Below are positions 24,501 through 35,932 of a stretch of 64,000 nucleotides of DNA, piece after piece. The notes beneath the pieces are model-generated. The model was not told the DNA's origin, did no database searches, and worked only from the letters and a program-made list of their open reading frames with translations. The position numbers were made by a program, and so were the translations under genes. The stretch is from Tanytarsus gracilentus (lineage: Eukaryota; Arthropoda; Insecta; Diptera; Chironomidae), in the NCBI GenBank assembly GCA_038502055.1, contig JAXRKN010000037.1, positions 1,984,001-2,048,000 of the forward strand, written 5' to 3'. Within the stretch, counting starts at the first letter, position 1. Each line of letters opens with the position of its first letter.

Positions 24501-27046
24501 TGACGCTCAAACATCGCGGAACGTGTAAAGGTAAAGTTTAGAAAATCTTTAGTTGACGCAACATGAAAATAATTGCGACATAAATTATCTCGCAATAATA
24601 GACGCTTGCCTCTCATCACGATCTTATGCCCTTTCGCAACGACCGAAGATTAAATTCGTTCCAAAATGCCGTGAAGATGGAAGTTATGCGGCGGTTCAGT
24701 GCTTAGAGAATGGCGGCTGTTGGTGTGTTAATGCGCAAGGCAAGCCAATACAAAAGACACACGTAATGCATGGTCGACCGAATTGCACGGGCAAAGCCAA
24801 TCTCAAACGATCGTCGCCAAATGCTCCGAGAAAGCGATGCTCGCCTAATGATCGTGTCTCATTTAACACGGGCTTGATTAACATTTTCCTTGCTGAAAAC
24901 TCAAAAGTGAGATCTGGAATGAACATGCTCGATCCGCAAGTCATCGATTGGAAGTTTAAGCAGCTAGACATTAATGGTAATGATATGCTAGAGCAAAATG
25001 AATATCAAGGACTTAAAAAGATTGCAAAGACTGTGAGACTTAAAAAATAATTTTGAATATTTTAAATAAGAATTTTCAATCTAGGTCGTTAAACCGAAAA
25101 GATGTGGCCGACGATTCGGAAAGTATTGCGACAAAAATAAAGATTCTTCTATAAGTCGCGAAGAATTTCATCAGTGTTTAAGTAAAGATTTACAAAAACG
25201 TGAGTCACTTTGAATGTTCTGAAAAAATAATTTGTGAATGCAAGATGATTGTTAAAGAAATAAATAATGATAAGCATGTGTGAATTATTTTGGTATGAAA
25301 AATTATTGCGAATCGACCAATTTCACCAATAAGAAGAAGTTGACATTTTTAAGCAAATATCTTGGCTCGACAATCTAATATCGCTAACTGTTTTCTGTTC
25401 AATAAACTAACCGAGTATTATTAGCAGAATTTATTGACTCATAAATTTACTTTCTATGTAGAAGCATGCTTAAATTTTATAACATCTAGGAGTGGAACAT
25501 TTAAAGTTTTTTTATAACATAATTATTAAAATTGTGTGTGTAATAACTGTCTGCATTTTATGGCTTGAAAAATTGCAAAAAGAAGTTAAATGTTTGTCGC
25601 TGCTTAAAACACATTTAAATTATCCAGTATAATAAAAAATTTAATTTTTTTGCCTTCAACGAAAAAAAAACTTTAATCAACCGCAGATTTGCCGGCACGT
25701 GGAAATGCAAACGGTCTGAACAGTGACGACGAAGAAGAGGATGATAACGACGAAGATTCGGATGAGTTAGTGACAATGAATAATATGGGCAAAGGAAGTA
25801 GATTAGGTGGGCACCAATTTCCTGATGATTCACGTTCGCAATCAGTGCTTTGTATGTATTCACTACATAATCATAATTTTTCAACACACTGATGTGCACA
25901 TAAATGAAAAATTATATAAATTTTCGCTCTAAATTTGCAAAATCTTGGCCATAAATCTTTTTTTTTCCGCAAAATTATTTCTCTTAATTTATTTGGGTAT
26001 AATGTCTAAATTTACTAATAACTCTCTATTTTTCATATGTGTGTGCGTGATTAATTAAAAAATTCCATTAACGATTATCGATGTGTTTTTTATATTCGAG
26101 GAATTTTTGATCAGAAAATATTTAAGAGTTATTTAAATTTTATCGCAATAGGGCTTCGTGGAAGTGGAAAAACCACTTTAAATCTCCAAAATGAAGGGAA
26201 TTCAAGAGATCCTGACGATGAGATCAATGATTGTCTTAAAGATAGGAAAAACGCTTTAGAAGACAAAAGCGTGAGTTCTTGAAAACTTTTAATGAATTAT
26301 TCTAATTTCATAAATTTAAAGGACAATCTTTTCCTTCCTGAGTGCACCGTCGATGGACGCTATCAACGAGTTCAGTGTTATCGTTCTACCGGTTATTGTT
26401 GGTGTGTTAATGAAGATACGGGAAAGCCAATTCCAGGCACTTCAATGAAGGATAAAAGACCACAGTGTGATTCATATACGCCAGCAAGAGCGATGCCGGG
26501 CTGTCCACAAAAAAATATTTTCCTCAAAGATTTAAAAGAATTCCTCAAAACACAAATAACATCTGGCGCAAATGTGGGGTTAGTTCATCGATTCAAATTT
26601 GTACATTTGAATAAATTTTTAATTCTTTTGTTAGCGCTGACAACACGAAGTGGGGAACGGAGGATGAAAAAATTGCGACCTTGAGTTTCGTTTTGCTCGA
26701 TAAAAATAAGAACAAAGTTTGGGAGCGACGAGAGTGGAGGACATTCAGGGAGCTCGTTACGGCAACAACGTAAGCTTCAAATTAAAAATTAATTAGTTTT
26801 TTAAATTTTCCCATTGCTAGATCACTTCGGCGATGCGGCAAGAAAATGCCACGATTCTGTGACGTGAACAATGACAAGAAAATTACACTTTCGGAGTGGC
26901 TCAATTGCTTACAAACTCAGCGTGCACAAAGCGATCAGCAATCGATTGGTCCGCAGAGTAACAATGGACAGCCAAAGTCAACCGCTCAACCTAAAATAAA
27001 ACTGAATGGAAAAAACCCCTTGGAATACATTTTGAGAGAGGATTAA
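21501..27046 (+). CDS. magu: Secreted SMOC-family matricellular protein (pentagone / magu type)
   Basis: Nine coding exons: 21501-21584, 24374-24530, 24602-25032, 25085-25199, 25687-25851, 26152-26270, 26322-26578, 26635-26769 and 26821-27046, giving 562 residues in consistent phase. Domains in order: signal peptide (about 1-26, a hydrophobic core ending SSAAQ); Kazal/follistatin-like domain (30-80, with PVCGSDGHTYTSRC); first thyroglobulin type-1 repeat (81-143, with VQCLENGGCWCV); EF-hand-like EC region (about 160-252, with DINGNDMLEQNE and DKNKDSSISREE); acidic linker; second thyroglobulin repeat (with VQCYRSTGYCWCV); second EC region with loops DKNKNKVWERRE and DVNNDKKITLSE; basic tail. 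In Drosophila the family member pentagone binds the glypican Dally and spreads the Dpp/BMP gradient; vertebrate SMOC1/2 also modulate BMP signalling. The same role is inferred here. Intron 1 is 2.8 kb. Confidence 0.95.
21585..24373 (+). other. First coding intron of the SMOC/pentagone gene
   Basis: This intron separates the signal-peptide exon from the Kazal-domain exon. It is AT-rich with CT/GA-rich stretches (for example around 22356-22383 and 23085-23145). No nested gene was found. Open frames on both strands near 22100-23010 are low-complexity. It is a likely place for tissue enhancers, but none can be identified directly. Confidence 0.5.
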
Positions 27047-27616
27047 TTCTTTACGAAGTGATTGCATGAATTTTTACACATGTGCCATTTTGCTTTTTTT
27101 GACAGCCATCCATTTGATTCTTTTTTTTGCGATTTTATAATGCGAAGCACTAGATTTTTTTAAGTTCAAGGATAATATCTAAAGCATTTGACCTAAAAGT
27201 GATTACGATCGATATTTTTGTTTTGAATTATTCTAATTTACAAAATTTCATAACTTTATGGGTTCTTTATAAAATCGCTAAAATTTTAATAATTACAAAA
27301 AAAATATAATTTTAAGCTCCTCTCATTTTATTTCAGTATTAAGTGGATTTAATTTGATTTAAACACGCAAAGTTTTTCTTAATGAAATCGCCGCGCGAAA
27401 CGAATTGATTTTAAAAAGTTGTTGTACATAATTTTTTATCTCTTCATCATTTAATTGATATCGACATGAAGAATCATATAAAAACTTGTATGTGTACTAA
27501 GTGCTCTCACATTTAATTATGGCTTACGATTTACGTTTTAATTGCCGCCTCTTTAGGATTAGAATCTGGTAGTAATTTATATGAAATTAATTTTAATTGC
27601 ACTGAAAAAAAAAATT

Positions 27617-27622
27617 AATAAA
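27617..27622 (+). terminator. Candidate polyadenylation signal of the SMOC/pentagone gene
   Basis: AATAAA about 570 bases downstream of the stop codon. It lies just left of the minus-strand signal of the convergent gene, so the two transcripts probably end next to or overlapping each other. Confidence 0.4.
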
Positions 27623-27667
27623 ATTTCTTTCGCGTTTAGGACATAACTGAGTGTGAGTTTTATTGCT

Positions 27668-27673
27668 TTTATT
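27668..27673 (-). terminator. Candidate polyadenylation signal of the minus-strand 503-residue gene
   Basis: The plus-strand TTTATT here reads AATAAA on the minus strand, about 195 bases past the stop codon at 27867-27869. Confidence 0.4.
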
Positions 27674-27866
27674 TTAACAGAGATAATAAATTTCAACAAA
27701 GTGAACCACTACTCACATTTTTATAGAATTTAAAATGCAATGAAAAACTTAACATGTGACAATAAAAATTTAAAAATTCTTCAACAAATCCGTGAAATGT
27801 TGTACTTCATTCTATTTTTTTACAATGCACATCTAAATGCTCGCTAAATTCTAAATTAGAAAATTT

Positions 27867-30800
27867 CTATTCTTCATCCTTTATTTCGCAGAGTTCCGAT
27901 GACTTCTCTTCAATATCGCCAAGAAATTTCTTTTGCTTCTCTAAAAGTCGAAGTTCGCTCGGCTTTAAAATTCCCCTCAAAATGGTGTCGTAAGAAACGT
28001 TCAAGCCAGTTTTCTTCATCTTCTCGTACAATCGCCAACACTCCTGGAGGAGGGAAATTAACTAAATTTATGATTCATTAAAGAAATTGTTGATGATGAA
28101 AATGAATGAAATTTTCATAAATTGTTCATGCCGAATTCGATTATGGAGAGAAAAAAGTTTCTATTCACCTCCTCGCGTGGCTGACTCAAAATGTCCTGAG
28201 TTTTTCTCTCGTCAAACGACTCAAACTTTTTGAGCTTTGGTTTTTCCTTGACGACTTCTTCTTGAACTTGATTTGAAGAGTTGAAATCATTTTCGTTTTT
28301 CTCATCGATCTTTTTCTCACTGTAAAAATTTTTAATAAATTAAAATTTAAAACTTAATGAACACTCACGTGTTGTTATTGTTCATATAAAGATTACAAAT
28401 TTCTTGACCAAAAAGACTTCGTGTGTTGCGCATTCGACCAGCGAATGGAACCACTGAACTACGTCGAAAATTAAAAGCGGCATCTTTTCCGGTTGTGGCA
28501 GCAACAGCTTGCAATTGACTGTCATCTTCTTGAAATGAAACTAAATCAATTTTTTTAAAAATTTAATTTTTCTACTCAAAATTTTCAGTTTACCAGTTTT
28601 GCGAAGCATATTTGCTCGAATTCTTTGAGGTGGTGGTTCTGTTTTAATTATCGGTGGTGCTTGTGCTACTTGATGACCGTCTTCTTTCTCTGAATCACTC
28701 TCACCCGAATTGAGCATTGACACGAGTGTCTCGACTCCAATTTGATCGCAACCCAAAACCGATCGTGATCGCATCGGTGGAGCTTTTTTGGTTTTGGAAG
28801 GAACAACTGCTGGAGTTTTAACCTCGTCAATCTCCTCACCTAGCTCGTCTTGGGAATCGTCGAGCTCTTTATCCCTATTTAAGGTTAAATTCAATCTAAA
28901 TTGTTGCAAAAATTACACAAAAAAGCGAGGAAATGAGTTAAAAGCGATGATTTGATGGATCCTAAAAATCAAAAAATTTAAATGTCCTTGCATGAAATTG
29001 AAGCCAATATGATGATGCCAATAAAAATATAAAAATTATGTCATCTCCACACATACCTAATGACCTTTTTCTTACGCACTGGTTTTCGTTTACTTTTAGC
29101 GTCCTCAAATTGATTTACGGCACGAATTGGAGCGCTCATGATGCGTCGACTTGATTGAAACTGAGCACGTCTAACACTTGCCGATAATTTACCACTCACG
29201 GCTGACTCACTTTGAGCTTTTACGTTTGCCGAAGCTGAAGAGACACTGGACGGTTTGTTCTGTTGAGAATTTTATTTATGAGAAACTTTCTTACAACTTT
29301 TCTTTCATATCGAGCTATTTTTACTGCAAAATCTCCTTGACTTTGCACTATCGTGACTTTTCTTAAACTTTCATTTTAGCTGCTTTATTTTCATGCTGTG
29401 TCAGACTTTTTTTTAAACTTTCAAACAATACAAAAGGTTTGAGGAGCACGTGTGTGACCGACAAGTCAAGCATGGCGTAAAACGCTTTTAGGATAATGCA
29501 AAAAAAATTTTTGATGGAAAAAAAAGGTAAAATTCTCAAAATGTGTCTGAAACTTCAAAATAAAATATCGAAAATTCACTTTGATGTCGTAACACTTCAC
29601 AAATGACATGCAATTGAGTTTTTTTTTCGAGCGTTGTAAAAGAACTTTTATCACTCAATTTTAAACTTAAATGAGCTTTCAAAAGTTTCTTGTCTCGACG
29701 AAATTAAATGATTTCTTTTACCTTTTCCACTCCAAACACAAAAACTAAAGTAATTAAAAATTTTCCACCTCCAATTTTATTCTCTCGAACCTTTCGCCAC
29801 GAGGCGATAATTGCAAATGCAAATCGAAAATATTTTGCTGCATAGTGAAAAGCAGCTCAGACAAAAAGCAACAAAAATTAGAACATGGACATGGGTGCAT
29901 AGAAATAGAGTGGAGCATGGAATTGTTCAATACAGACTTGATTTTTCAAGGGAAGGTTTGTTTATGGGTGGAAAAAGGCGGAGTTTTATGTCTGTCTGAT
30001 TTTTGTTTTTAAACAATTTATGGAATTTAAATTGCATTTAGAGGCTTTGAGTTGCATTTACGAATAAAATTTATAATTCGTGTGCAAGTGTAACAAAGTG
30101 TTGAGAAATTATGAAAATTTAATAGAAATCTATACAAAGTTATTTTAGTTTTCACTCATACGATCAAAAGTCAACCTGAATCAATTGAACTCTAAGTTTT
30201 GCATTTTATTTTTTTTTTGCATAAAATATGAAAAATTCGCACGATATTAGGCTGTTGAATAAAAGATATGCATTGAGCTTTATCCCCTACGACAACATTT
30301 TATTTATTGTGTAAAAGATTATGAAGCGACGTTGTAAACGAATCGTTCCATTGACACACATTTTTGTTCAGTCAAATACTCGAACACCGGGTGTCGTAAG
30401 TTTGCAAAAAGGCTCATACATGCGCTTGATCGACGCGAAATTTGTTGATTTCTAGCCTTTTTTTAGTTGTTTAGGAAACGGAAATTTATGAAATTGTAAA
30501 CGAGTGCATGACTATTTCTGTTTTATCATCATGTAAGTGGGTGCGAAAAAAAATTGGATTCTGTCAGTTAAAATTTCACGATCAAGTAATTTTTCTAATT
30601 AAAATTTAAAATTGAATTCCGCACATGATAACATTCAATTTTCCCATCAACTTTTCAATTGTAGTCACAAAATGCTTTTTATGTATATTAGATATGGAAA
30701 TTGGTTTGTTGATTAAATTTATGGATGTCGGCGGAGGAAAAATGTATGGAAAAACTCAAACAGTCAGATATAAGTTTCGTGAATGTCAAAGAAATGGAAA

Positions 30801-31915
30801 ATTTCTATTATATCGAGAGGGAGACGGAGAACCTTGAAGAAATATTCGTGCACACATTCAGTAAATTTAAAGCTCAAAAATTGAGTGGCGATAAATTGAT
30901 TTTTCCTCCCGAAATTTTATGATATTGAAAAATGATATTTAAATTTTCCAGGCATATCACTTAATGCCAACACTTGTCAGTCACATTGAATTTGCTTGGT
31001 GATGTGAAAAATATGAGCTATGTCGAAAAAAATTCAATTTTCATAAATTTAAATTTATTTACAAGAGAAGAAAATTATTTATAATTTATCTCACCATGTT
31101 GTTAGGTCCTCCAATTATGTGCTCGTTGTCGCTCACACCATCGTCAGCAATGTCCTGCGATAGGAATAAACTGATTTTAATTTTATCCTTTGCCTTTGTC
31201 ACTTCTCCACCGGCAGCCGCTTTCATCATGGTCTTACTCAAACAACTGCTTAACAAGTCTTGCCTAGGTAAAAAATGAAATGTAGTTTGGGAGAGTGAAA
31301 AAAATATGTGAATGGAAAGTAATTGTGAAAAAGTAAATGAAGAAAAGTTGGGAAAACACGCGTTTCATCACACGCACTACATGAACTTTTGATTTCACTT
31401 TTTTCTATAAACACCCGTAAAAAAATTACAACTTTACTTCCTGATAGAAAGCAGTTAATAAAATAAAGGAGGTCGAAAAAATTTATGAAAAGATTTTTTC
31501 GAAAATTAAATTTTTAAAGCTCACATTTTTTGGTCCTCACAAATTTTAGAACTCACTTGTTATTCGAACCGCTAAGATCACGGTTTGGGGCAAACTGGGT
31601 GCGCTTCTTAATGGCACTGCTAATTTTCAAATTACTGTCACTAATAAGATTATTATTTGATGTTGCATTCACTGAGTTAACGGACGATGAATTTTGCCAC
31701 AACAAATTGCCAAAAGTTATAAGACCGGAGGAGTAATTCGCGGAAGTGCTACTCGAGGTGTGCTTCAAGTTCGACGCTACATGATCGACTGATAATTGTT
31801 TGCGTAGGAGAAATTTTCTGCCATGGCTGTCACCTGATGTATTATCGTCGATTGATTTCTGCTTGCAAAAAATATTTTTTGTGCTCCATTGTTGTTGCTG
31901 TCGCATGCTAGACAT
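27867..31915 (-). CDS. Uncharacterised disordered protein, 503 aa, with possible PP1-docking motif
   Basis: I do not recognise this gene. Seven coding exons are supported by splice sites and matching phases: 31915-31557, 31263-31095, 29259-29057, 28874-28594, 28540-28369, 28319-28169 and 28043-27867. The protein is polar with no signal peptide or membrane segment. It has a Ser/Asn-rich N-terminal third, basic patches (KSKRKPVRKKKVIR) that could serve as a nuclear signal, and an acidic serine cluster (NSGESDSEKEDG) typical of casein-kinase-2 sites. RKTVSFQEDD fits the RVxF consensus for protein phosphatase 1 docking. The C-terminal 60 residues (ECWRLYEKMKKTGLNVSYD, then ILKPSELRLLEKQKKF) are helical and look like the most constrained part. 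A regulatory or scaffold role is possible but unproven. Convergent with the SMOC gene. Confidence 0.8.
29260..31094 (-). other. Intron 2 of the 503-residue gene
   Basis: An intron of 1.8 kb lying between exons of the unrecognised minus-strand gene. It carries one small plus-strand open frame worth noting (30725-30922, listed separately). The rest is AT-rich without recognised features. Confidence 0.6.
30725..30922 (+). CDS. Possible small nested ORF, 65 aa (uncertain)
   Basis: An ATG-initiated frame antisense to the surrounding gene, inside its intron 2. The composition looks protein-like: mixed charged residues, with SAEEKCMEKLKQSDISFV near the start and FVHTFSKFKAQKLSG near the end, rather than the poly-Phe/Lys/Asn runs of chance frames here. 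It would be soluble and partly helical. No family is recognised. No splice partner was established, although a donor-like site (AT|GTAAGT near 30532) and an acceptor-like TATTAG near 30690 lie upstream. It could equally be chance or a remnant of a gene. Confidence 0.22.
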   Translation: MSAEEKCMEKLKQSDISFVNVKEMENFYYIERETENLEEIFVHTFSKFKAQKLSGDKLIFPPEIL

Positions 31916-33600
31916 CTCTTAACACGAAATTGCTTGCTTTGTACCTCCGTGCACTTTGTGTGTGTGTACTCTGCCTTTGTTGTGCTATTATGTATTCAAC
32001 GAATACTCAAATATTTTCATGATTTTTATTGCAACCAAAATATTTTACGATCGCTTTATTTTCCACACACGCAAGTGAACTTCTCGTGGTTTACATCCAC
32101 CCCAAAAAAAAAGTTACTCCAAATTTTTTTGTTCGAAAGAAAAGTTGTTTAGTTTTTTCTCTGAGCTCTATTCGGATCAATGCCCTCAAACCGACTGAAG
32201 TGATTACAATGTTTTCACCGATTTTCTAACAAATTTATGTGCTCGAGTTTAAGCAGGTCGGTAGAGGATACAGCAAAAATGAATTGATTTGTGTGCTAAA
32301 CACTTTCACTCCGTGACTACAATGCGATTCTATTGTAACAACTTTGTTCCTCCTTTCCAATCATACACGCTCTTAATCGCTCGATTAATTTATTTTCTTC
32401 ACTCACGAGGAAGCTTTACATTTTGATTTCTTCTTTTTTAATCACCAATTTTAAAAAACTATCCTAAAGATTAATAAAAAACCTCCACGTTCCACTAACT
32501 CCTTAAATCTGACCGAATTTTTCCTTATTACTCTTTCGTGTTGTTTGTAAAGTAGGCAAAAATTGTGCAAAACTTTCTGATCAAATAACCAAGGATTGTT
32601 CGTTAATTTTTAGACTTTCAGAAGATTTATTAATTTTTTAAATATATTCAATTTCCTAATAGGAGACTTTTCAAATTTTATATAAATTTTTCGAGATTTT
32701 ATTCGGACTGGAGATTTTATGTAATAATGTTGTGAGAAAAATTAATTGAGTTAAGAAAATTTAAATTTAAATTAATTTTCACTTATTAAAATAAATTAAA
32801 ATTTCCCACTTTTCTCGTCCACCTCCTTCCATCCAATCAACTAAATTTTATTACGACCATTTCCATAGCGATGAGTTTATTAAGTTTGTTGATATTCGAA
32901 AAATTTCCCTTGATTAATAAATCCACCATAAAAGCAGTGAATAGAGAACAAAAGCTGAATGAGATTTCTGTGATACTTTTCATCAAGATACGGTTTTGTC
33001 CCATATTTTGCAAATTTCCTTTTATATATCTGAATTCGATAGCGATTTGATGCAAATTTTAATCGTAAAAAACCGATCGAAATGTTTAACTTGATGATTC
33101 GCATAATAAATTGATTGCCTCTTTGACTATCCTGGCACTGATTGTTTATCATTGTCATTGTCTTCTTCATCATTTCTACCTCAACATTGAAAAAAAAACG
33201 GTTGGAAGTAATAAATGAAAGGGAAAAAATTTAAGTCTAATCGAAAACTCGTCATTTATGCGATCGATTTGGTTTAAACGCTGAAATAACATGCCTTTTT
33301 GTTATTTTCGTGATTGATAATGAAAAATATTCCATGCTAATCGGCTAAGGAAAAATGTATTTGAATAAAACGACACACCATGCCGTATTGATAGCAGTTT
33401 GAAGGTAAAGTTGAAGACATGAGCAATGATTTTGCAGTTTACTTCAAGGTTCCCTTTTGACTTTCTTTTATTCTCATAAACACGTGATTATTTTTCTAAT
33501 AAAATGAGTTTTATTTTCATATTCTAATAATTTACAGCATGAGCTTATTCACAGTCGCAATTAAAAAAAATAATTTTTAAATCTTTAAATAGAGATCATT
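31916..33600. other. Intergenic / 5' flank
   Basis: This lies between the start of the 503-residue gene and the stop of the TM2D1 gene, both on the minus strand. It should contain the 5' UTR and promoter of the former near 31916-32300. The minus-strand frames around 32837-33173 lack splice context and recognisable motifs. A plus-strand TTTATT at 33467-33472 may be the TM2D1 polyadenylation signal. Confidence 0.4.
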
Positions 33601-34382
33601 TCAATCAAACCAATTTGGCACCCGGTAAGTCCAGTTGTTGCTTTGAACAATTGTCAATTTTGGTCCATAAAATGGTATGATGTATTTCGACCCATCAGCA
33701 GGACCAACTATTTGAGATGCAACTGAAAAGAAAATAAATGATTGATTACAAAACTTTCTGAAGTTCATGGAAAAAAATCAAAAGAAAATGTTTTCAATTT
33801 AACGGCTGTCTCGTCAAAAGAATTATGATAGGCTGTAAATTCATCACGACAGCATTATTTACTATAGTACAATTTGAGCCAATAAATAAAAGAAAATAGT
33901 TACTCAGTATGACGTCAATGAGCTGTCCAAGAAACATAAATCCGAGCGTGAATAACTTGAAGCATCCAATTGCTGGGTATCCGAGGTAAAATCGATCGAT
34001 TCCAAACATGCCAAAGAAAATTGATAAAATTAAAGCGACGTCAAAGTGCTTTCCATTGCTGTTGAAGTTGAAAATCAATTAATTCAATAAGATTTATCAA
34101 TTTACAATATTCTTACGTATAATCACATGGAATTGATCCATAAAAAGTGTTATTTCCAAATCCTTCACAGACGATTCCTTCAGATGCGATGCATTTTACC
34201 GAAGCGGTTCCATCTTTTTTGCATCCCGCAACACTTTGAGTTTTTGGATCAATATAATCATAATTTGAGTCGGGATCAGGACACATAAACTGACCCACTC
34301 TTAATTTCGTACAATCTGTAGGTAAAACATGTGGTATCGAGCAGAAAATAATTGTCAAAGCAAAAAAGTTCTTCTTGTTCAT
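33601..34382 (-). CDS. TM2D1: TM2 domain-containing protein 1 homologue
   Basis: Three coding exons, 34382-34117, 34058-33904 and 33722-33601, encode 180 residues. A signal peptide (about 1-21) precedes a Cys-rich luminal or extracellular part (LRVGQFMCPDPDS, CKKDGTASVKC, GIVCEGFGNNTFYG) with N-glycosylation sites. The TM2 domain follows: two helices around the hallmark DRFYLGYPAIG turn, then VGPADGSKYIIPFYG. Layout and length fit TM2D1, whose Drosophila orthologue is amaretto. The three TM2D proteins of flies act together in maternal Notch signalling and are linked to gamma-secretase and phagocytosis; this function is taken from the family. The upstream DRAM-like gene is 308 bases away on the same strand. 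Confidence 0.93.
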
Positions 34383-34640
34383 TTTTCACGATTTGTTTTT
34401 ATTTTTTTTTTCACTTTGTTTAAGGGGTCTCATTGAAATCACCAAAATTCCGGATTATGCTCATGTTTTTATATGAAACACAAATGTTAAATACCCAAAA
34501 AAAAATTGCTTTGAATTAAAAAATAACATGTAAATTAAAGAATAATTTTGTTACCAAGTTTTTTGACAAGTTCGAAAATTGTGACAGAAAATTTATAACT
34601 CAATTAATTTTATTCACATTATTTATTTGTAATGATATGA

Positions 34641-34646
34641 TTTATT
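34641..34646 (-). terminator. Polyadenylation signal of the DRAM-like gene
   Basis: Plus-strand TTTATT (AATAAA on the minus strand) 45 bases past the stop codon at 34691. The spacer to the next start on this strand is only about 300 bases, so early termination is expected. Confidence 0.5.
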
Positions 34647-34690
34647 ATTTAAATAATACATAATGATGCAAAATAACAATTTATAACATT

Positions 34691-35643
34691 TTAAGCATCA
34701 GCATTATCAGCATCATGAACTAGAACTCTCGTCTCAACTTCAATTTCTCGTTCCATGATAATGAATGAAATTTCAGGATGATCGAAATCAACATATTTAA
34801 ATTCGTCAGTGAATGAGAGAATGTAAAAACTGAAAATTGTCGCGACGATCCATTCACTGACTGAAGAAGCAACGTGATATCTCCAGCCACCGTCACTCGG
34901 ATACCAATGTCTAGGATCGTTTCCGTCGAATAAAATATGTGAGATTACACCACAAACGGCAACAATCACAAAAAATATCGTGCAGAAAATCGAGAGCACA
35001 AATCGATAAGCAGTTTTTCTAAGAGTAATGTACGATTCGAGTTTATGAGAAATTATAGTCTGATACCAAAGATATAAGGTTCCAAATCCGAAAGCGGAAA
35101 AGGCACCGACGTAGTGCATGGGTCGAACCTACGAAAATTAATATAACAAAAATTTATATAAAATTCAAAAAGTCTTACATTAGTTTCTTGGAAATTGGCG
35201 ACGATACTAATTCCATAGCATGATGCTAAGCCAATATATAGACTTCTAATGTTTTGCTTTCCAATGATATCTTTGAGGACTTCATGATGATCCATTACGT
35301 GAATAATTTGGCGATAACGAACGTAAATCGTTAATCCCACTACAAATAAAAAAATCATCAATTTAAAAAATATGCAATTGGTTTATGATAAAAAAAATTA
35401 CATAGTACACAGCCCGTGTTAATCAGTTGACCAAATATGCAAGACTCTGGCGAGTAGGTGGCTGCATCAGAGATGTAAGGAACATCCGGAACTACATGGT
35501 TCTGCACTATAGACGCGATGTACCTACAATCACAAAGTCAATTCCATTTGCGTCTCTTTTAAAAATCAATAAATTTACGTGAGAATAAAAGTGACTTGAA
35601 AAAGAAGAAAACAAGAGACAGGTAATAAATAAACTTTGGACAT
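34691..35643 (-). CDS. DRAM/Frag1/Sfk1-family multipass membrane protein
   Basis: Four coding exons, 35643-35579, 35523-35402, 35339-35179 and 35128-34691, encode 261 residues, the length of DRAM2-type proteins. The family motif is clear in exon 2: a PYISDAATYSPESCIFG loop after the first helix. Five more hydrophobic segments follow: GLTIYV region, LYIGLASCYGISIV, VGAFSAFGFGTLYLW, VLSIFCTIFFVIVAVCGVI, and SVSEWIVATIFSFYILSF. An acidic cytosolic tail ends the protein. Vertebrate DRAM proteins sit in lysosomal membranes and promote autophagy; related TMEM150/Sfk1 proteins act at the plasma membrane. Which subgroup this belongs to is uncertain. It is divergent from eEFSec with 289 bases between start codons. 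Confidence 0.9.
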
Positions 35644-35932
35644 GATGCAAAAATTGTTCGTTAATCACACACACTTCTAATTCATATTTCGGTTATCAAT
35701 TGAATTGAGAGATTCGATAGAAAAAATTATGAATCACTTTTTTTTGCGTTCTATCGCACTTGAAGTATAAAAAATACTGAAAGAAGAAAAGTTGGGGATT
35801 ATACATTGACGAACGAAATCAGCTGTGGTGCCATGTGGGCATTTTTGCCAGATGTTGTGAATAAAACTTTGCCGGTTTTGTTTATTTTCACTTTAAACTA
35901 ATTTAAATTAGAAACATCGTAGTTCGCGAATT
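35644..35932. promoter_or_regulatory. Bidirectional promoter region, DRAM-like gene / eEFSec
   Basis: Only 289 bases separate two start codons on opposite strands, so both 5' UTRs and promoters are packed here and may be shared. A TGAAGTATAAAAAATACTG segment near 35760 contains TATAAA on the plus strand, about 170 bases upstream of the eEFSec ATG; it could be a core element for that gene but is uncertain. Confidence 0.4.

Noticed and set aside
26152..26185. LRGSGKTTL phrase resembling a nucleotide-binding P-loop
   Set aside because: It lies in the linker just before the second thyroglobulin repeat of a secreted protein, with no surrounding NTPase fold; coincidental.
32837..33173. Overlapping minus-strand frames of 72 and 97 residues
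   Set aside because: No splice sites, start context or recognisable motif, and composition is typical of AT-rich chance frames. A decayed gene cannot be excluded.
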